Origin: Thermincola carboxydiphila
Lineage (GTDB): Bacteria; Bacillota; Thermincolia; Thermincolales; UBA2595
NCBI GenBank assembly: GCA_016841725.1
Contig: JAENYP010000011.1
Location: 78,595-142,594, forward strand
DNA: 64,000 nt
Reading direction: 5' to 3'
The first letter of the stretch is position 1, and each line of letters starts with the position of its first letter. Positions 25,101 to 32,652 of this stretch are shown here, one piece after another. Both the position numbers and the translations under genes were made by a program. Below the pieces are notes generated by a model that had not been told where the DNA came from, ran no database searches, and worked only from the letters and a program-made list of their open reading frames with translations.

Positions 25101-28048
25101 CCTTCCAGGGGCCCGTCAGCAGTACCGAAAGGGTAAATCTTCCCGGTATGGAAGACACTGAAGTGGAGTACACCCGGACAATTGAGTGTGGGATGAATTA
25201 TACACCAACATTTGCAGCAATGCAGTTTGTCCAGGAAACCGGTGTACCTGTATATGGCTTCAACTTCAGTCACAGACCTGTAGCCGGAGGGACGGAAATA
25301 ACTTTGAGCGGCTATATACCTTTTGACAAGATCCGGCTGGAAAATAACGAGTATGTCATCGCAGGTAGCGACCAGGTCCTCCATGCAGCATCTTCTGTTA
25401 TCTGGACCCATGTCAAGGATGTGGCCAAGGTCGGCATGGATCTCTATGATTATAAGGGACTTGCCGAATGGCCCTGGGATGCTATGGATGCCCGGGACAA
25501 ACTGGATGCCCTGCTGGAAATGAGTGAAGACTGCAGCAGCGGCGGCAACTTTTACCGGGACTGGATTGAAGATATTAGTACAGATATGCTTATTGGTGAT
25601 GTGTCCAATGGTTTACTGGGGATTGCCGGCGTGGTCTTTGCCCCTGTTACCTTTGGCGGAAGTGTGGCCATGTTTGGTGTCAGCCTGGCAATGTCAGAGG
25701 CCGTGGATGCCAAAATTAACAAGTCTATTGAAAATGTTAAAGAAGCTATAGGTGCAGACCCTGACTGCCGAAGGGATAAAGATAGTGACAATAATCATGA
25801 TGACGAGGACGATGGTAACAGGGTGGCTGATCCGACCTGGATCTGGGACCCCAGCGGTTATGTCTATGAGGTGGCTCCCGAAAACCGCATTGAAGGTGTC
25901 ACGGCAACTGCTCTCTATCAGGATGAGACCACGGGAGAATGGGTATTCTGGGATGCTGAATGGTATGAACAGGAGAATCCCCAGTTGACAGATTCCGAAG
26001 GGAAGTACGCCTGGGATGTGCCGCCTGGACTGTGGCAGGTATCATATCAAAAACAGGGATATGATCCGGCCCTTAGCGATGCAATGACTGTGCCTCCGCC
26101 GCGTACGGAAGTCAACATTCCCATGGAGAGTAACGCATCACCGGACGTGTTGAGTATCGCCCCTGATGCGGCAGGCCAGTATGTTGAAATTACCTTTGAC
26201 AAGTATATGCTGGCATCATCTCTGACGGCAGATATAATCACTGTTTCTGATAACGATAGTAACAACGTGGCAGGTTCCCTTGAATATCCCGGCACAGTTG
26301 AGTATCAAGGCAGGGATGTGGTCCAAAAGGTCAGGTTTATCCCTGATGAGACTCTCACAGCAGGCCAAACCTATACTGTAGTTGTCAGCCAGCTTGTCCA
26401 GAGCTATAATGACAGGATGATGTCAGATGATGTAACGCTGTCAGTGACTGTTCCCGAAGTTGGTGAAGTGCAGAATGGGGTAGTTGATTCCGGTGACGGA
26501 GAGGCCGTCATTACCTGGACAGACCCTGACAGTGAAATGCTGTCAAAAATAAGAATCTACCAGCGTATGAAGGGCTTCGGTGATGATTACGGGACCCCGG
26601 TAGAAGTGAATCCGGGTGTAGAGTCATACACCTTAAGCAATTTATTTAACGGGGCAGAATATGAAGTTAAACTGACTTCTGTAGATACCTCAGGAGTTGA
26701 AACAGCGGGAGTCCTTTTGGTAGCTGTACCTGAAGCTCCGGAAACAACGGGCCAGGTGAATAACGTGGCAGTGACCCGCAGTAATGGGGAAATAAGCCTC
26801 ACCTGGGATGACCCGGCTGATTCTGAGTTATATAAAATAGGCATCCTGTGGAAAGAGGCAGGCTGCACCGTCTGCAGCAGTTCAGGCGGTTATCAGGAGG
26901 TTGATAAGGGAGTTGGTGAGTATACCATCAGCGGGCTGGAGGCAGGAATTACCTATGAAATAAGCCTTATATCCAAGATGACCAGTGGGAAGGAATCCCT
27001 GCCGGTGGTCGTAACCGCTGAGGCCGAATCAGGAGTTTCTGGCGGCAGTCAGAATTCCTCCAAGCCTTCAGATATTTACAGTGTTAAGCTTGGAACTTCA
27101 GCACAAGAGGTAACCGCATTTGATGGGTTAATAAGCCTGGATATTACTGCCGGAACTTTTGCGGCTGACAGGGAACTCACAATAGAACGTCAGGAACCGC
27201 AACCGCTTACCTTACCAAATATGACAAGAATGAGTGGCAACTATGATATCGATATTGAAGGCCAGTGGAATCATCCGGTAGAACTTAACATGAGTTTTAA
27301 CCAGTCGCAGTTAGACGGCGTGGACCCCCGCAAGTTGGGCATCTATAGACATAATGAGGCCGGGTCCTGGGATTATGTCGGCGGTGTATATGACTCTGAA
27401 ACCGGTAGTCTGACAGCGCCGATAACCGGTACAGGAAGTTATGCCGTCATAGCTTATGATAAGAGCTTTGAGGACCTGGCAGGCCACTGGAGCAGGGAAA
27501 ACGTCGAAATTCTCGTCAGCAGGCATGTGGTAAATGGGGTAAGCAGTACATCTTTTGCACCAAACCGGTCTATTACCAGGGCTGAACTGGCTAAACTGCT
27601 TGTACTAATGCTCAGCCGGAACAGTGGGCCTGATACCGGGCTTATTGCTCCACCTGATCCATCTTATACTGATGTACCTTCAAATGCCTGGTACTATACC
27701 TATATAGAGAAAGCATCACAGTTAGGCCTGGTGCAGGGTTACGATGGGAAATTCAGACCCAATGACCCTGTATCAAGACAGGAAATGGCGACGATGTTTG
27801 CCCGGGCATTGAATCTGGAACTGCCCGGTGGAGCAGATTCATCCTCTGACCTGACATATAATGATTCTTCTCTGGCAGCATCCTGGGCTGCAGGTTATAT
27901 TGCAGCAGTTGCACAGGCAGAATTAATGCAGGGTAAGGAAAACAACATGTTTGCCCCTGATGAAAATTCAACCCGAGCAGAGTCGGCTGCCGTTGTCCTA
28001 AGGGCCATGAACCGGCTGGGACTTATAGCCAGGGACTGCGGCGGCTGA
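19118..28048 (+). CDS. Giant surface subtilase with propeller-like, FN3 and SLH domains
   Basis: 2976 residues from GTG 19118, 7 nt after GGGGG; the longer frame from 18905 has no ribosome-binding site and would bury the signal peptide (LALLLIISFIFQIL). An S8 protease domain occupies about 45-320: VLDTGVD (D93), GHGTAVAG (H129), AAAGND (Asn) and GTSFAAG (S294). Then come an FN3-like segment and a run of repeats with S-D-G-R-Y-V-A-F and DVFVHDR motifs typical of TolB/WD40-like propellers. Several FN3 and carboxypeptidase-regulatory-like (GTLKGYITNTEGQPIEGINV) units follow. Three SLH repeats (FEDLAGHWSRENVEIL, YTDVPSNAWYYTYIEKA, YNDSSLAASWAAGYIAAV) close it. Probably anchored to the cell wall and acting on extracellular protein. 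Confidence 0.92.
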   Translation: MIKPLKTKKLALLLIISFIFQILSPGISIAADDGFDDIRQYEQVIVRGHATDPMYSDQWALEFEQVETYKAWDTVDAALNGSPPETVVVAVLDTGVDAGHEDLAGRVLDGRNFISGVPDPADTSDTSGHGTAVAGIIAASANNGLGIAGAAGEFPVKILPVKVLQNNLSGTVSDIAYGINWVVDWTGPSGEKVKVINLSFGERLSEFPQTLNDALQYAIDNDVVVIAAAGNDSGSVSGFYPADLDGVVSVGAADRDHIPDPSSNTGADIMAPGVDILTTVTDSVYKYQTRTGTSFAAGFASAAAALLRTAYPAESAETITSALLASEKEYKEWINEAEYEWYTVINADKALKVMEPPDAPQNLAYMSNDSNVQLTWSEPGGWVSWENNDYDLAAYRVYRDGVLIAEITETESTYEGDRVVTGYTDSGLTSATTYQYTVTAVDAVGNESGSASITAETESAVSVNTTRVSVSASGAEADNYNEDRPVISADGRYVAFVSDAGNLVDNDTNAKNDVFVHDRETGTVERVSVTSDGIESNGWIDGFDTDMSSDGRYVVFYTSASNLSANGSGIYLHDRQTGETGYITDGNYASISSDGRYIVSTSSGYIYLYDRDSDNNGIYDEVDGTTTQNIGTGGTASISADGRHVVYNKNSAGWGIYVYDIFTGNHTRVDVSASSVPADSDSYFPAISGSGRYVVFLSWSSNLLDEYVDYDQHIYVHDRDADDDGLFDETSDPGGVSNEMVDVSSGGNPGNDYVGDYMAISDNGRYVAFKSSADNLVYGDTNESEDVFLRDLLNGKTMRMNVSSGGVQSTTWWMGDYLSVSDTGAVAYQSDATNLVDGDTNGDYDIFVSEPGFGLPVWPAGSELTTADVGQTFAQLEWTPAQHGVAIDSYRLVESQQVMATVDGATTGYMVQNLQPDSEYTFRVDAADSVANWVYGPSVTFATSASSGTASLLVDMDPGGIANLQWDAAPPESPAAAYAVWRAKSGGTLEQAAEVSLGTTDYQDTGLAAGTEYSYVIRIITGDQSQLDHTEQVTAATPQIFVSGIQWGVPRTINGLARLEESLNILLLGETKRQAVAEVTYQAYDINGSLQNGTFNVSLTEDPEQAGMYEGTFVLAEGTAEIISIKGILTDGAGSEVTRETGSIALGVSGSLVVNILCDAPEILTDARLSTWSNLASSGDQRQISGAEIYELKGLSPSGDYRLEVTGPDSVFRVTQDAPVVAAGRKANVDLNVPSPSLLQVKVADENGDSVPSITLDFYDDNGFMGRFLTDRLGMAPLQLSYASQLRAKVDTGNLHYYNREYTIDLQPGSVDKTLVLEPLPTGTLKGYITNTEGQPIEGINVSVSQSFERRSFSFSAVSDANGYYEAVVLAGDAWVNLGDRVGRYELVGDQEINLTIPSGGEEQLDLTFNELEGYGEVHLNVYTKYLGGEWMGPLDLDNSAASHMGLSTKGGTRTGPVSPLVFKNVAPGSEIIISFSGKEGGLSPQSKTVVLDENLRASVEFRLAEKGRIVAGLLDAYTDEPPAGLRQGESLSGTYTLFEVDSDGQRKRITSRPFHYLAGSSVYDKLEVSVPDAGTYDLTISLNVPKATIGVYDVLYGSTRVDVPENQIVELSSPIILAKKGFFAGEENYLHALPGDAVPGGIINLRTVYKNTGKHPYGNSLWVLDDSQLLLDLPQGTTLVANSVMLNGQPAQSYSVSAGGVLQVPVGYLDIGESGIMDCKLQVSPDIDSSITALNFSARMAFSYGVANNLDSMESQETIGSSVVKVPGITIAVPAKLDSPETIVSGKAPAGSTVKVFDRNFPVGEAEASQGGLWKLNAALPDFGNPAWHLLRAETQYNGLELQSEEVLVRFDNTKPKITGFTMQQTDGRKMSFNPQETGTARFPYVFRPSQHFLFTVEFDQPERVYNAKIRIGDNTSFNLYAQEDTFRGWTLLNINYMPGPIYVSYETLPAEDAFRQPAPSEEQFRLGLPLWASDYQVLPEEAGVMSTQSVPDPFQGPVSSTERVNLPGMEDTEVEYTRTIECGMNYTPTFAAMQFVQETGVPVYGFNFSHRPVAGGTEITLSGYIPFDKIRLENNEYVIAGSDQVLHAASSVIWTHVKDVAKVGMDLYDYKGLAEWPWDAMDARDKLDALLEMSEDCSSGGNFYRDWIEDISTDMLIGDVSNGLLGIAGVVFAPVTFGGSVAMFGVSLAMSEAVDAKINKSIENVKEAIGADPDCRRDKDSDNNHDDEDDGNRVADPTWIWDPSGYVYEVAPENRIEGVTATALYQDETTGEWVFWDAEWYEQENPQLTDSEGKYAWDVPPGLWQVSYQKQGYDPALSDAMTVPPPRTEVNIPMESNASPDVLSIAPDAAGQYVEITFDKYMLASSLTADIITVSDNDSNNVAGSLEYPGTVEYQGRDVVQKVRFIPDETLTAGQTYTVVVSQLVQSYNDRMMSDDVTLSVTVPEVGEVQNGVVDSGDGEAVITWTDPDSEMLSKIRIYQRMKGFGDDYGTPVEVNPGVESYTLSNLFNGAEYEVKLTSVDTSGVETAGVLLVAVPEAPETTGQVNNVAVTRSNGEISLTWDDPADSELYKIGILWKEAGCTVCSSSGGYQEVDKGVGEYTISGLEAGITYEISLISKMTSGKESLPVVVTAEAESGVSGGSQNSSKPSDIYSVKLGTSAQEVTAFDGLISLDITAGTFAADRELTIERQEPQPLTLPNMTRMSGNYDIDIEGQWNHPVELNMSFNQSQLDGVDPRKLGIYRHNEAGSWDYVGGVYDSETGSLTAPITGTGSYAVIAYDKSFEDLAGHWSRENVEILVSRHVVNGVSSTSFAPNRSITRAELAKLLVLMLSRNSGPDTGLIAPPDPSYTDVPSNAWYYTYIEKASQLGLVQGYDGKFRPNDPVSRQEMATMFARALNLELPGGADSSSDLTYNDSSLAASWAAGYIAAVAQAELMQGKENNMFAPDENSTRAESAAVVLRAMNRLGLIARDCGG

Positions 28049-28099
28049 CCCAACCAATAATATTCCCCGTGAGGGAAAATGATTACAGGATTAAACCAA

Positions 28100-28143
28100 C
28101 CTCCTTCCTGAACATACTAATATGAGGAAGGAGGGAAAGTTTT
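28100..28143 (+). promoter_or_regulatory. Hairpin that would bury the KamA-like gene's ribosome-binding site
   Basis: CCTCCTTCCT (28100-28109) is fully complementary to AGGAAGGAGG (28125-28134), and the right arm contains the only Shine-Dalgarno for GTG 28144. Either a terminator for the giant protease without a clear T-run, or a translational control element. Confidence 0.6.
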
Positions 28144-29229
28144 GTGGAAGAATGGCAATATCAAATAGAAAACCAGGTTGATACGATTGAAGAACTTGAA
28201 AAATATATTAACATCACCCCGGAAGAGAGAGAAGCAATTGAAACAACAACTGCCAAATGGGGAACTACCCCCTATTTTGCTTCCCTAATTGATCGGGATG
28301 ACCCCAGAGACCCAATCCGTTTACAAGTAGTCCCCTCAAAGTATGAAAAAGAGAACCGCTATGGAATAGAAAACTATCTGGTATATAAAGAAAACCGGGC
28401 CGGAGAAGAAAAGCGACCTGATACAATCGCCAGACAATACAATGACCGAATAGCTTTTACGGTTGTTAATATTTGCGGAGTGTATTGCAGGCACTGTTTC
28501 CGAAAAGAGATGGTGGTTGATAAATCATTGGAACTGCGCTTTGATGTTGATGAAGGACTGGAATGGATTAAAGAGCATAATGAACTGAGGGAAGTCCTGA
28601 TTACAGGTGGAGATCCACTGCTGCTTCCTGATGACCGCATCGAGTACATTATCCGCAGATTACGGGAAATTCCTCATATAGAAACGATTCGGTTTGGCAG
28701 CCGTTTACCCGTTGTTCTTCCGCAAAGAATTACAGAAGGGCTAAAGAAAGTATTGGGTGTCTATCATAAAGTTCCCATCTGGTTGAACACACAGTGTAAT
28801 CATGCTAAGGAGATTACCGAATTAACTGCCAAAGCAGTATGGGGTTTATTAAGCAGTGGGGTTAATGTAGGAAACCAGGCGGTCTTATTAAAGGGAATTA
28901 ATGATGACAAAAAGTCATTCCAGGAGCTGCACCAAAAACTGTTGAATATTAGGATCAGACCATATTACCTCTTTTACCTGGAACCGGCTCCCGGAATAGA
29001 CCACTTCAGAACTCCCATTGAAAAAGGTGCTGAGCTGATTAGAGATACCATAAGAGGGCATACCTCCGGTTTGGCCCAACCTATGTATGTGGTAGCCACT
29101 AACATTGGGAAAATACCGTTAATGCCTGATTATTATATAAAAGAAAGGGGGGAAAAGGAATATATCTTAGAAAACCATTATGGTGAACTAACAACACTTC
29201 CTGTAATACAAGATGGGAAGGAAGCTTAA
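28144..29229 (+). CDS. KamA-family radical SAM enzyme (lysine/glutamate 2,3-aminomutase-like)
   Basis: The radical SAM motif CGVYCRHC (C111, C115, C118) binds the [4Fe-4S] cluster. It is preceded by RIAFTVVNI and followed by FRKEMVV, the KamA-family setting. EVLITGGDPLLLPD, IRFGSRLPVVLPQRI and HTSGLAQPMYVVATNIGKIPL are family landmarks, including the PLP-Lys region expected near the end. At 361 aa it is shorter than classical lysine 2,3-aminomutase (about 415) and lacks the long C-terminal extension. A glutamate 2,3-aminomutase or a beta-amino acid osmolyte role is possible; substrate cannot be decided. Start GTG 28144. Confidence 0.85.
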   Translation: MEEWQYQIENQVDTIEELEKYINITPEEREAIETTTAKWGTTPYFASLIDRDDPRDPIRLQVVPSKYEKENRYGIENYLVYKENRAGEEKRPDTIARQYNDRIAFTVVNICGVYCRHCFRKEMVVDKSLELRFDVDEGLEWIKEHNELREVLITGGDPLLLPDDRIEYIIRRLREIPHIETIRFGSRLPVVLPQRITEGLKKVLGVYHKVPIWLNTQCNHAKEITELTAKAVWGLLSSGVNVGNQAVLLKGINDDKKSFQELHQKLLNIRIRPYYLFYLEPAPGIDHFRTPIEKGAELIRDTIRGHTSGLAQPMYVVATNIGKIPLMPDYYIKERGEKEYILENHYGELTTLPVIQDGKEA

Positions 29230-29235
29230 CTGAGT

Positions 29236-29263
29236 AAGCCCGAAGCAGCGGGTTTATTTTTTT
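29236..29263 (+). terminator. Terminator after the KamA-like gene
   Basis: AAGCCCG-AAGCAG-CGGGTTT followed by ATTTTTTTT. Confidence 0.85.
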
Positions 29264-29308
29264 TACCTCGCTGTTCCGGGCAGACTGCGCCCCGGGTATT
29301 TTACGTAA

Positions 29309-29337
29309 TTGACACAGAACATAACATAAAGTATTAT
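29309..29337 (+). promoter_or_regulatory. Sigma-A-type promoter of the NifU-like gene
   Basis: TTGACA (29309-29314), 17-nt spacer, TATTAT (29332-29337). Confidence 0.75.
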
Positions 29338-29343
29338 AAAAAC

Positions 29344-29377
29344 GGGCATATGCCCTTAACGCCCATTGCATATGCCC
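29344..29377 (+). promoter_or_regulatory. Leader hairpin before the NifU-like gene
   Basis: GGGCATATGC (29344-29353) and GCATATGCCC (29368-29377) form a perfect 10-bp stem at the expected transcript start, 18 nt before the Shine-Dalgarno AAGGAGG. Could be an operator or an mRNA-stabilising 5' hairpin. Confidence 0.5.
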
Positions 29378-29406
29378 TGCATGAGTCTGGTAAGGAGGTG
29401 TAACTT

Positions 29407-29685
29407 ATGTTCTCAGAGAAAGTTTTTGACCATTTTGAAAACCCCCGCAATGTGGGCAGAATAGAAAACCCTGACGGTGAGGGAATCATGGGTTCCGGAG
29501 AATGCGGGGATTATCTGGTGATTACAATTGAAGTTAATACGGAAGAGATTATTACCGATGTCAAATTTCAGGTAAAAGGCTGTGGAAAAATAGAGGCAGC
29601 CAACACCTTATTTGACTTCGTTGGCAATCATACCGGAATACATATCACTTGGCCTATGCTTAAGTTATTTGGGTCAATTCCCTGA
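29407..29685 (+). pseudogene. 3'-truncated NifU/IscU-type Fe-S scaffold gene
   Basis: The first ~73 residues follow the NifU N-domain: KVFDHFENPRNVGRIENPDGEG, then GSGECGDYLVITIEV (scaffold Cys in the xCGD motif), then DVKFQVKGCGKIEAANTLFD (second Cys, GCG). Normal proteins continue for a further ~50 residues to a third Cys. Here the frame ends with a ~20-residue tail read antisense to the convergent LysM gene. The promoter, leader and ribosome-binding site look intact, so a truncated product may be made but would lack the third cluster ligand. A rearrangement joining the two genes is the likely cause. Confidence 0.7.
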
Positions 29686-30158
29686 TTGGCATTAATTAAT
29701 GCATTAACAGTAGTGTTAAAACGACTGGCAATGCTGTACAAGGTATCTCCTGATACAATGGTATAAAATCTTCCTCCGGGACAGGGAACAGGCTGGGCCG
29801 CAGGAATGCAAATTGATTGGCCAATGGTCAATCTGTCAGGATCGACCCCCGGATTGGCGGCAATTAATGCCGGGACGACAGTGCCGAAGCGGCGGGCAAT
29901 AGAGTAATAAGTGTCTCCAGCCCTAATGACGTAAAGAAAACCGCCGGGACATGGAGCGCCTGTGGGAACGCCGGGGATACAGATTTGTTGTCCTATTTGC
30001 AGATTCTGCGGGTCTGTGCCGGGGTTGGCAGCAATTAATGCATCCACTGTAATGTTAAACCTATTGGCCAGACCATAATATGAATCTCCAGGTATAATGG
30101 TGTATAAAGTGCCTCCGGGACAAGGCGGAACCTGATTTGATTTAATTTTATCTGTCAT
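29628..30158 (-). CDS. Three-LysM-repeat protein
   Basis: 176 residues, almost wholly three LysM units: LYTIIPGDSYYGLANRFNITVDALIAANPG, FLYVIRAGDTYYSIARRFGT and RFYTIVSGDTLYSIASRFNT. Each is followed by an IGQ-ICIP end and separated by Pro/Cys-Pro-Gly-Gly linkers. LysM binds peptidoglycan or related glycans. No signal peptide, a pattern common in spore-coat or cortex LysM proteins. Its 3' end overlaps the truncated NifU-like gene by 58 bp on the opposite strand. Confidence 0.9.
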   Translation of the reverse strand: MTDKIKSNQVPPCPGGTLYTIIPGDSYYGLANRFNITVDALIAANPGTDPQNLQIGQQICIPGVPTGAPCPGGFLYVIRAGDTYYSIARRFGTVVPALIAANPGVDPDRLTIGQSICIPAAQPVPCPGGRFYTIVSGDTLYSIASRFNTTVNALINANQGIDPNNLSIGQVICIPV

Positions 30159-30315
30159 TTACAACACATCCTCTAAAACTATTTATTTTATCATATGAAC
30201 TAATGGCCCAACAGTGACTATCAAAAGCGAGTAAAATAACCACGTTGGCGGAAATGCGAAGTTCAAGGGATGATGCTTCAGATTCTTTGAAACGCCGGGA
30301 ATTTTGGCTGTGCGG

Positions 30316-30350
30316 CAGTGAATATTAATATGATATTCACTGTTTTTTCT
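30316..30350 (+). terminator. Plus-strand intrinsic terminator upstream of the 2TM gene
   Basis: CAGTGAATAT (30316-30325) and ATATTCACTG (30333-30342) around a 7-nt loop, then six T. In the 326-bp gap 30159-30484; it would stop + transcripts running antisense through the LysM gene. No gene is seen between 30159 and this site. Confidence 0.75.
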
Positions 30351-30413
30351 TTTTAGTCAATTCTTGTGCTAATGGCGGCTAGCCGCAAGAAAATAAAAAT
30401 AACAAAAAATACG

Positions 30414-30468
30414 TTGACAAAGTAATGCGTTATAACATATAATAAAGACAAATAAATAAATGTTATAA
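30414..30468 (+). promoter_or_regulatory. Promoter and operator of the 2TM / PaaX-like operon
   Basis: TTGACA (30414-30419) and TATAAT (30438-30443), 18-nt spacer. TTATAACAT (30430-30438) and ATGTTATAA (30460-30468) are perfect inverted arms flanking the start region; the likely ligand is the PaaX-like regulator encoded in the same unit. Confidence 0.6.
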
Positions 30469-30484
30469 AAACGGAGGGGTTACC

Positions 30485-30712
30485 ATGAAGAACAAATTTG
30501 AAAATGACCAAATGAGGGTAGAAGATGAGAAACGGGGATTCAGAATCCATAGGATGGTTTATCTGTGTGTAATCAGTCTGCTGGTTTTTATTAACCTGAC
30601 TCTTGCTCCCGGATTTATCTGGTTCATCTTTCCCCTGGTTGGATGGGGAATCGGTCTAATGGTACACTATATGAATATTAAAAGCCTGACTAAAGAAGCA
30701 GGTAACAACTGA
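30485..30712 (+). CDS. 2TM-domain small membrane protein
   Basis: 75 residues with the layout of Pfam 2TM proteins: a basic/polar start, GFRIHRMVYLCVISLLVFINLTLAPGFIWFIFPLVGWGIGLMVHYM, and a short tail. Such proteins often lie beside transcription regulators. GGAGG precedes ATG 30485. After its TGA the same frame stays open through six VNDN-type repeats and ends in a TGA that overlaps the start codon of the next gene, which suggests a longer ancestral C-terminus. Confidence 0.8.
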   Translation: MKNKFENDQMRVEDEKRGFRIHRMVYLCVISLLVFINLTLAPGFIWFIFPLVGWGIGLMVHYMNIKSLTKEAGNN

Positions 30713-30714
30713 TT

Positions 30715-30786
30715 TGTAAATGATAGTGTAAATGATAATGTAAATGATAATGTAAATGATAATGTAAATGATAATGTAAATGATAA
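30715..30786 (+). repeat. Six tandem 12-bp repeats between two genes of one operon
   Basis: Unit TGTAAATGATAA (first copy ends in G), six copies. Each contains ATGATAA, an overlapping start/stop. In the frame of the upstream gene the array reads VNDN repeats. Confidence 0.95.
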
Positions 30787-30801
30787 TGAAGGAGTGGTCT
30801 G

Positions 30802-31635
30802 GTGAAAATCGTTTTACGTAAAAAAGACAGTGTGACCAGCATTGTATTGTTCCTTTTCAACATTTACAGCGAATATACCGGGCAGTATTCAATCGGGTTG
30901 AACAAATTAATCAGGTTTATGCAGCAGTTTGAAAAAAATGAGACATCCACCCGGATGGGATTGTCCCGGATGGTCAAAGCGGGGATACTGACCAATGTGC
31001 GGCAAGGAAATGAGGTTTATTATCAGCTGACTGACTATGGTCTCCAAAATATTAGAATCTGGAATGAGGGCATCAACAGATTTTTTGCACGCTTTAACAA
31101 AAGACATAATGTATGGGATCAAAAATGGTACCTGGCTGCTTTAATGGATTTCCATAAATCAGAAAAAGAAAATCAATTGCTTGTTGATGAATTAATGGAG
31201 ATTGGCCTGCGTGAGCTGGAGAATAATATTTGGCTCTGCCCTTACCGGGTATCAGGGGAGATTGTTGATTTATCAGTGAAAAATGAGTTTAAGTATATGG
31301 AATTGTGGGGAGGAAATATATTTTATAATTTTACGGCAGACCAGCTGCTGAGGGACATTTTCAAAATCGAGCCGGTAAGAAAAAGCTATCTGAAGCTTTT
31401 GGGGATCATTGAAGAAATTAAAAAAGAGTCTGCCGGTTTAAAGAACAATGATGGATATTGTCTCCCACTGTTGTTTAAGCTGGGATGGAACTTTTACGAT
31501 ACCGCTGTTGCTGACCCTGTTTTACCGGAGGAATTAATTTCAGATTGGGAAGGGGACAGGGCGGTAAAGGAGTTTGCCGAGTTGAGAAAGCACCTGTATA
31601 ACCGGGTAACACGATATTTTGAAAATAACAATTAA
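30802..31635 (+). CDS. PaaX-like transcriptional regulator
   Basis: 277 residues. An N-terminal winged-helix (TSIVLFLFNIYSEYTGQYSIGLNKLIRFMQQFEKNETSTRMGLSRMVKAGILTNVRQGNEVYYQLTDYGLQNI) matches the PaaX type. A central region with WDQKWYLAAL and RELENNIWLCPYR follows, then a C-terminal helical part. PaaX proteins repress aromatic (phenylacetyl-CoA) pathway genes and bind acyl-CoA ligands. Downstream are MBL-fold, thioesterase and enoyl-CoA hydratase genes, compatible with acyl-CoA chemistry. Start GTG 30802, after GGAG. Confidence 0.8.
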   Translation: MKIVLRKKDSVTSIVLFLFNIYSEYTGQYSIGLNKLIRFMQQFEKNETSTRMGLSRMVKAGILTNVRQGNEVYYQLTDYGLQNIRIWNEGINRFFARFNKRHNVWDQKWYLAALMDFHKSEKENQLLVDELMEIGLRELENNIWLCPYRVSGEIVDLSVKNEFKYMELWGGNIFYNFTADQLLRDIFKIEPVRKSYLKLLGIIEEIKKESAGLKNNDGYCLPLLFKLGWNFYDTAVADPVLPEELISDWEGDRAVKEFAELRKHLYNRVTRYFENNN

Positions 31636-31666
31636 AAAGAGTTTTTGGGGGAGAGGGGTTTTTAAC

Positions 31667-32650
31667 ATGATGAAAATAATTGCTTATGTTATTTTGGGCG
31701 TACTTATTTTGGGTTTATTAGGTTTTACTGTTTCTGTGCGAAATTTTTTAAGAGATACAAAAATCGCGGAGGCTTCCTGGAAAGAGTTTAAACCGGAAAA
31801 GATGGAGGGCCTCGGCACAGTAAAAGAACTGAAAATAATGCCTCTGATTGACTACTATACCACCAGCGATACTCTGACCGGAGAACCGGGTTCTTCTTAT
31901 CTGGTCAGCGTGGGTGACCAAAAGATTCTGTTTGATATAGGGTATAACATGGAAAATGAACACCCGTCGCCGCTTTTAAGAAATATGAAACAACTTGGAG
32001 TAGATATTAACGACATTGACACTATTGTTATATCTCATAACCATGTCGACCATATAGGTGGAATGAAGGCCATGAAACAAAACACCTTTTTGCTGTCCGG
32101 GGAAGAAACTGATTTAAATCATGTGAAGGCTTATGTGCCTGAAAAAATGTCACATGCCACAGCAGAAGTGGAAGTAATAACAAAACCCAAGAAAATAGCG
32201 GAAGGGATTGCCACTATCGGAACTGTCGACAGGGCGATCTGGGCGATGGGACTTACATCAGAACAGGCCCTGGCTGTAAATGTTGAAGGGAAAGGACTTG
32301 TATTAATCGTGGGATGTGGTCACCAAAAAGCAGCCAGGATTCTTGAAAGGGCCAGGGACCTCTTTGACATACCAATTTACGGAGTAATCGGAGGGCTTCA
32401 TTACCCTGTTGAAGAATCAAGGATGAAGTTTAATATGCAGAAGATATTGGGGACCGGTAAATTACCCTGGCAGAGAATAGAAAAGCACGAAGTCATGGAA
32501 GCTGCTGCTGAATTGGATAAAACCAATTTAAGTATGATAGCTATCTCAGCCCATGACAGTTGTGACTGGACACTGGATAAGTTCAGGGAAGTGTTCCGGG
32601 AGCGGTATCTGGATGTTATGGTGGGCAAAGAGATCAGTGTGGGCAGATAA
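31667..32650 (+). CDS. Membrane-anchored MBL-fold protein (COG1237-like)
   Basis: N-terminal hydrophobic anchor (IIAYVILGVLILGLLGFTVSV), then a metallo-beta-lactamase fold: SSYLVSVGDQKILFDIGY, the metal motif SHNHVDHIGG, VNVEGKGLVLIVGCGHQKA (third ligand), and GVIGGLHYP and AISAHDSCDW near the end. This pattern is that of COG1237, dihydropterin-ribosylaminobenzene-phosphate synthase-like hydrolases; the substrate is unknown. ATG 31667 or 31670, after a GGGGGAGAGGGG stretch; the longer frame to 31619 overlaps the previous gene and is less likely. Convergent with the LysR gene 3 bp away. Confidence 0.85.
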   Translation: MMKIIAYVILGVLILGLLGFTVSVRNFLRDTKIAEASWKEFKPEKMEGLGTVKELKIMPLIDYYTTSDTLTGEPGSSYLVSVGDQKILFDIGYNMENEHPSPLLRNMKQLGVDINDIDTIVISHNHVDHIGGMKAMKQNTFLLSGEETDLNHVKAYVPEKMSHATAEVEVITKPKKIAEGIATIGTVDRAIWAMGLTSEQALAVNVEGKGLVLIVGCGHQKAARILERARDLFDIPIYGVIGGLHYPVEESRMKFNMQKILGTGKLPWQRIEKHEVMEAAAELDKTNLSMIAISAHDSCDWTLDKFREVFRERYLDVMVGKEISVGR

Positions 32651-32652
32651 TT

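Noticed and set aside
30710..30712. TGA between the 2TM gene and the VNDN array as selenocysteine
   Set aside because: The downstream sequence is a simple repeat without a stable stem-loop, and the family ends near this point.
30715..30786. Tandem repeats as a CRISPR array
   Set aside because: Units are 12 bp with no spacers.
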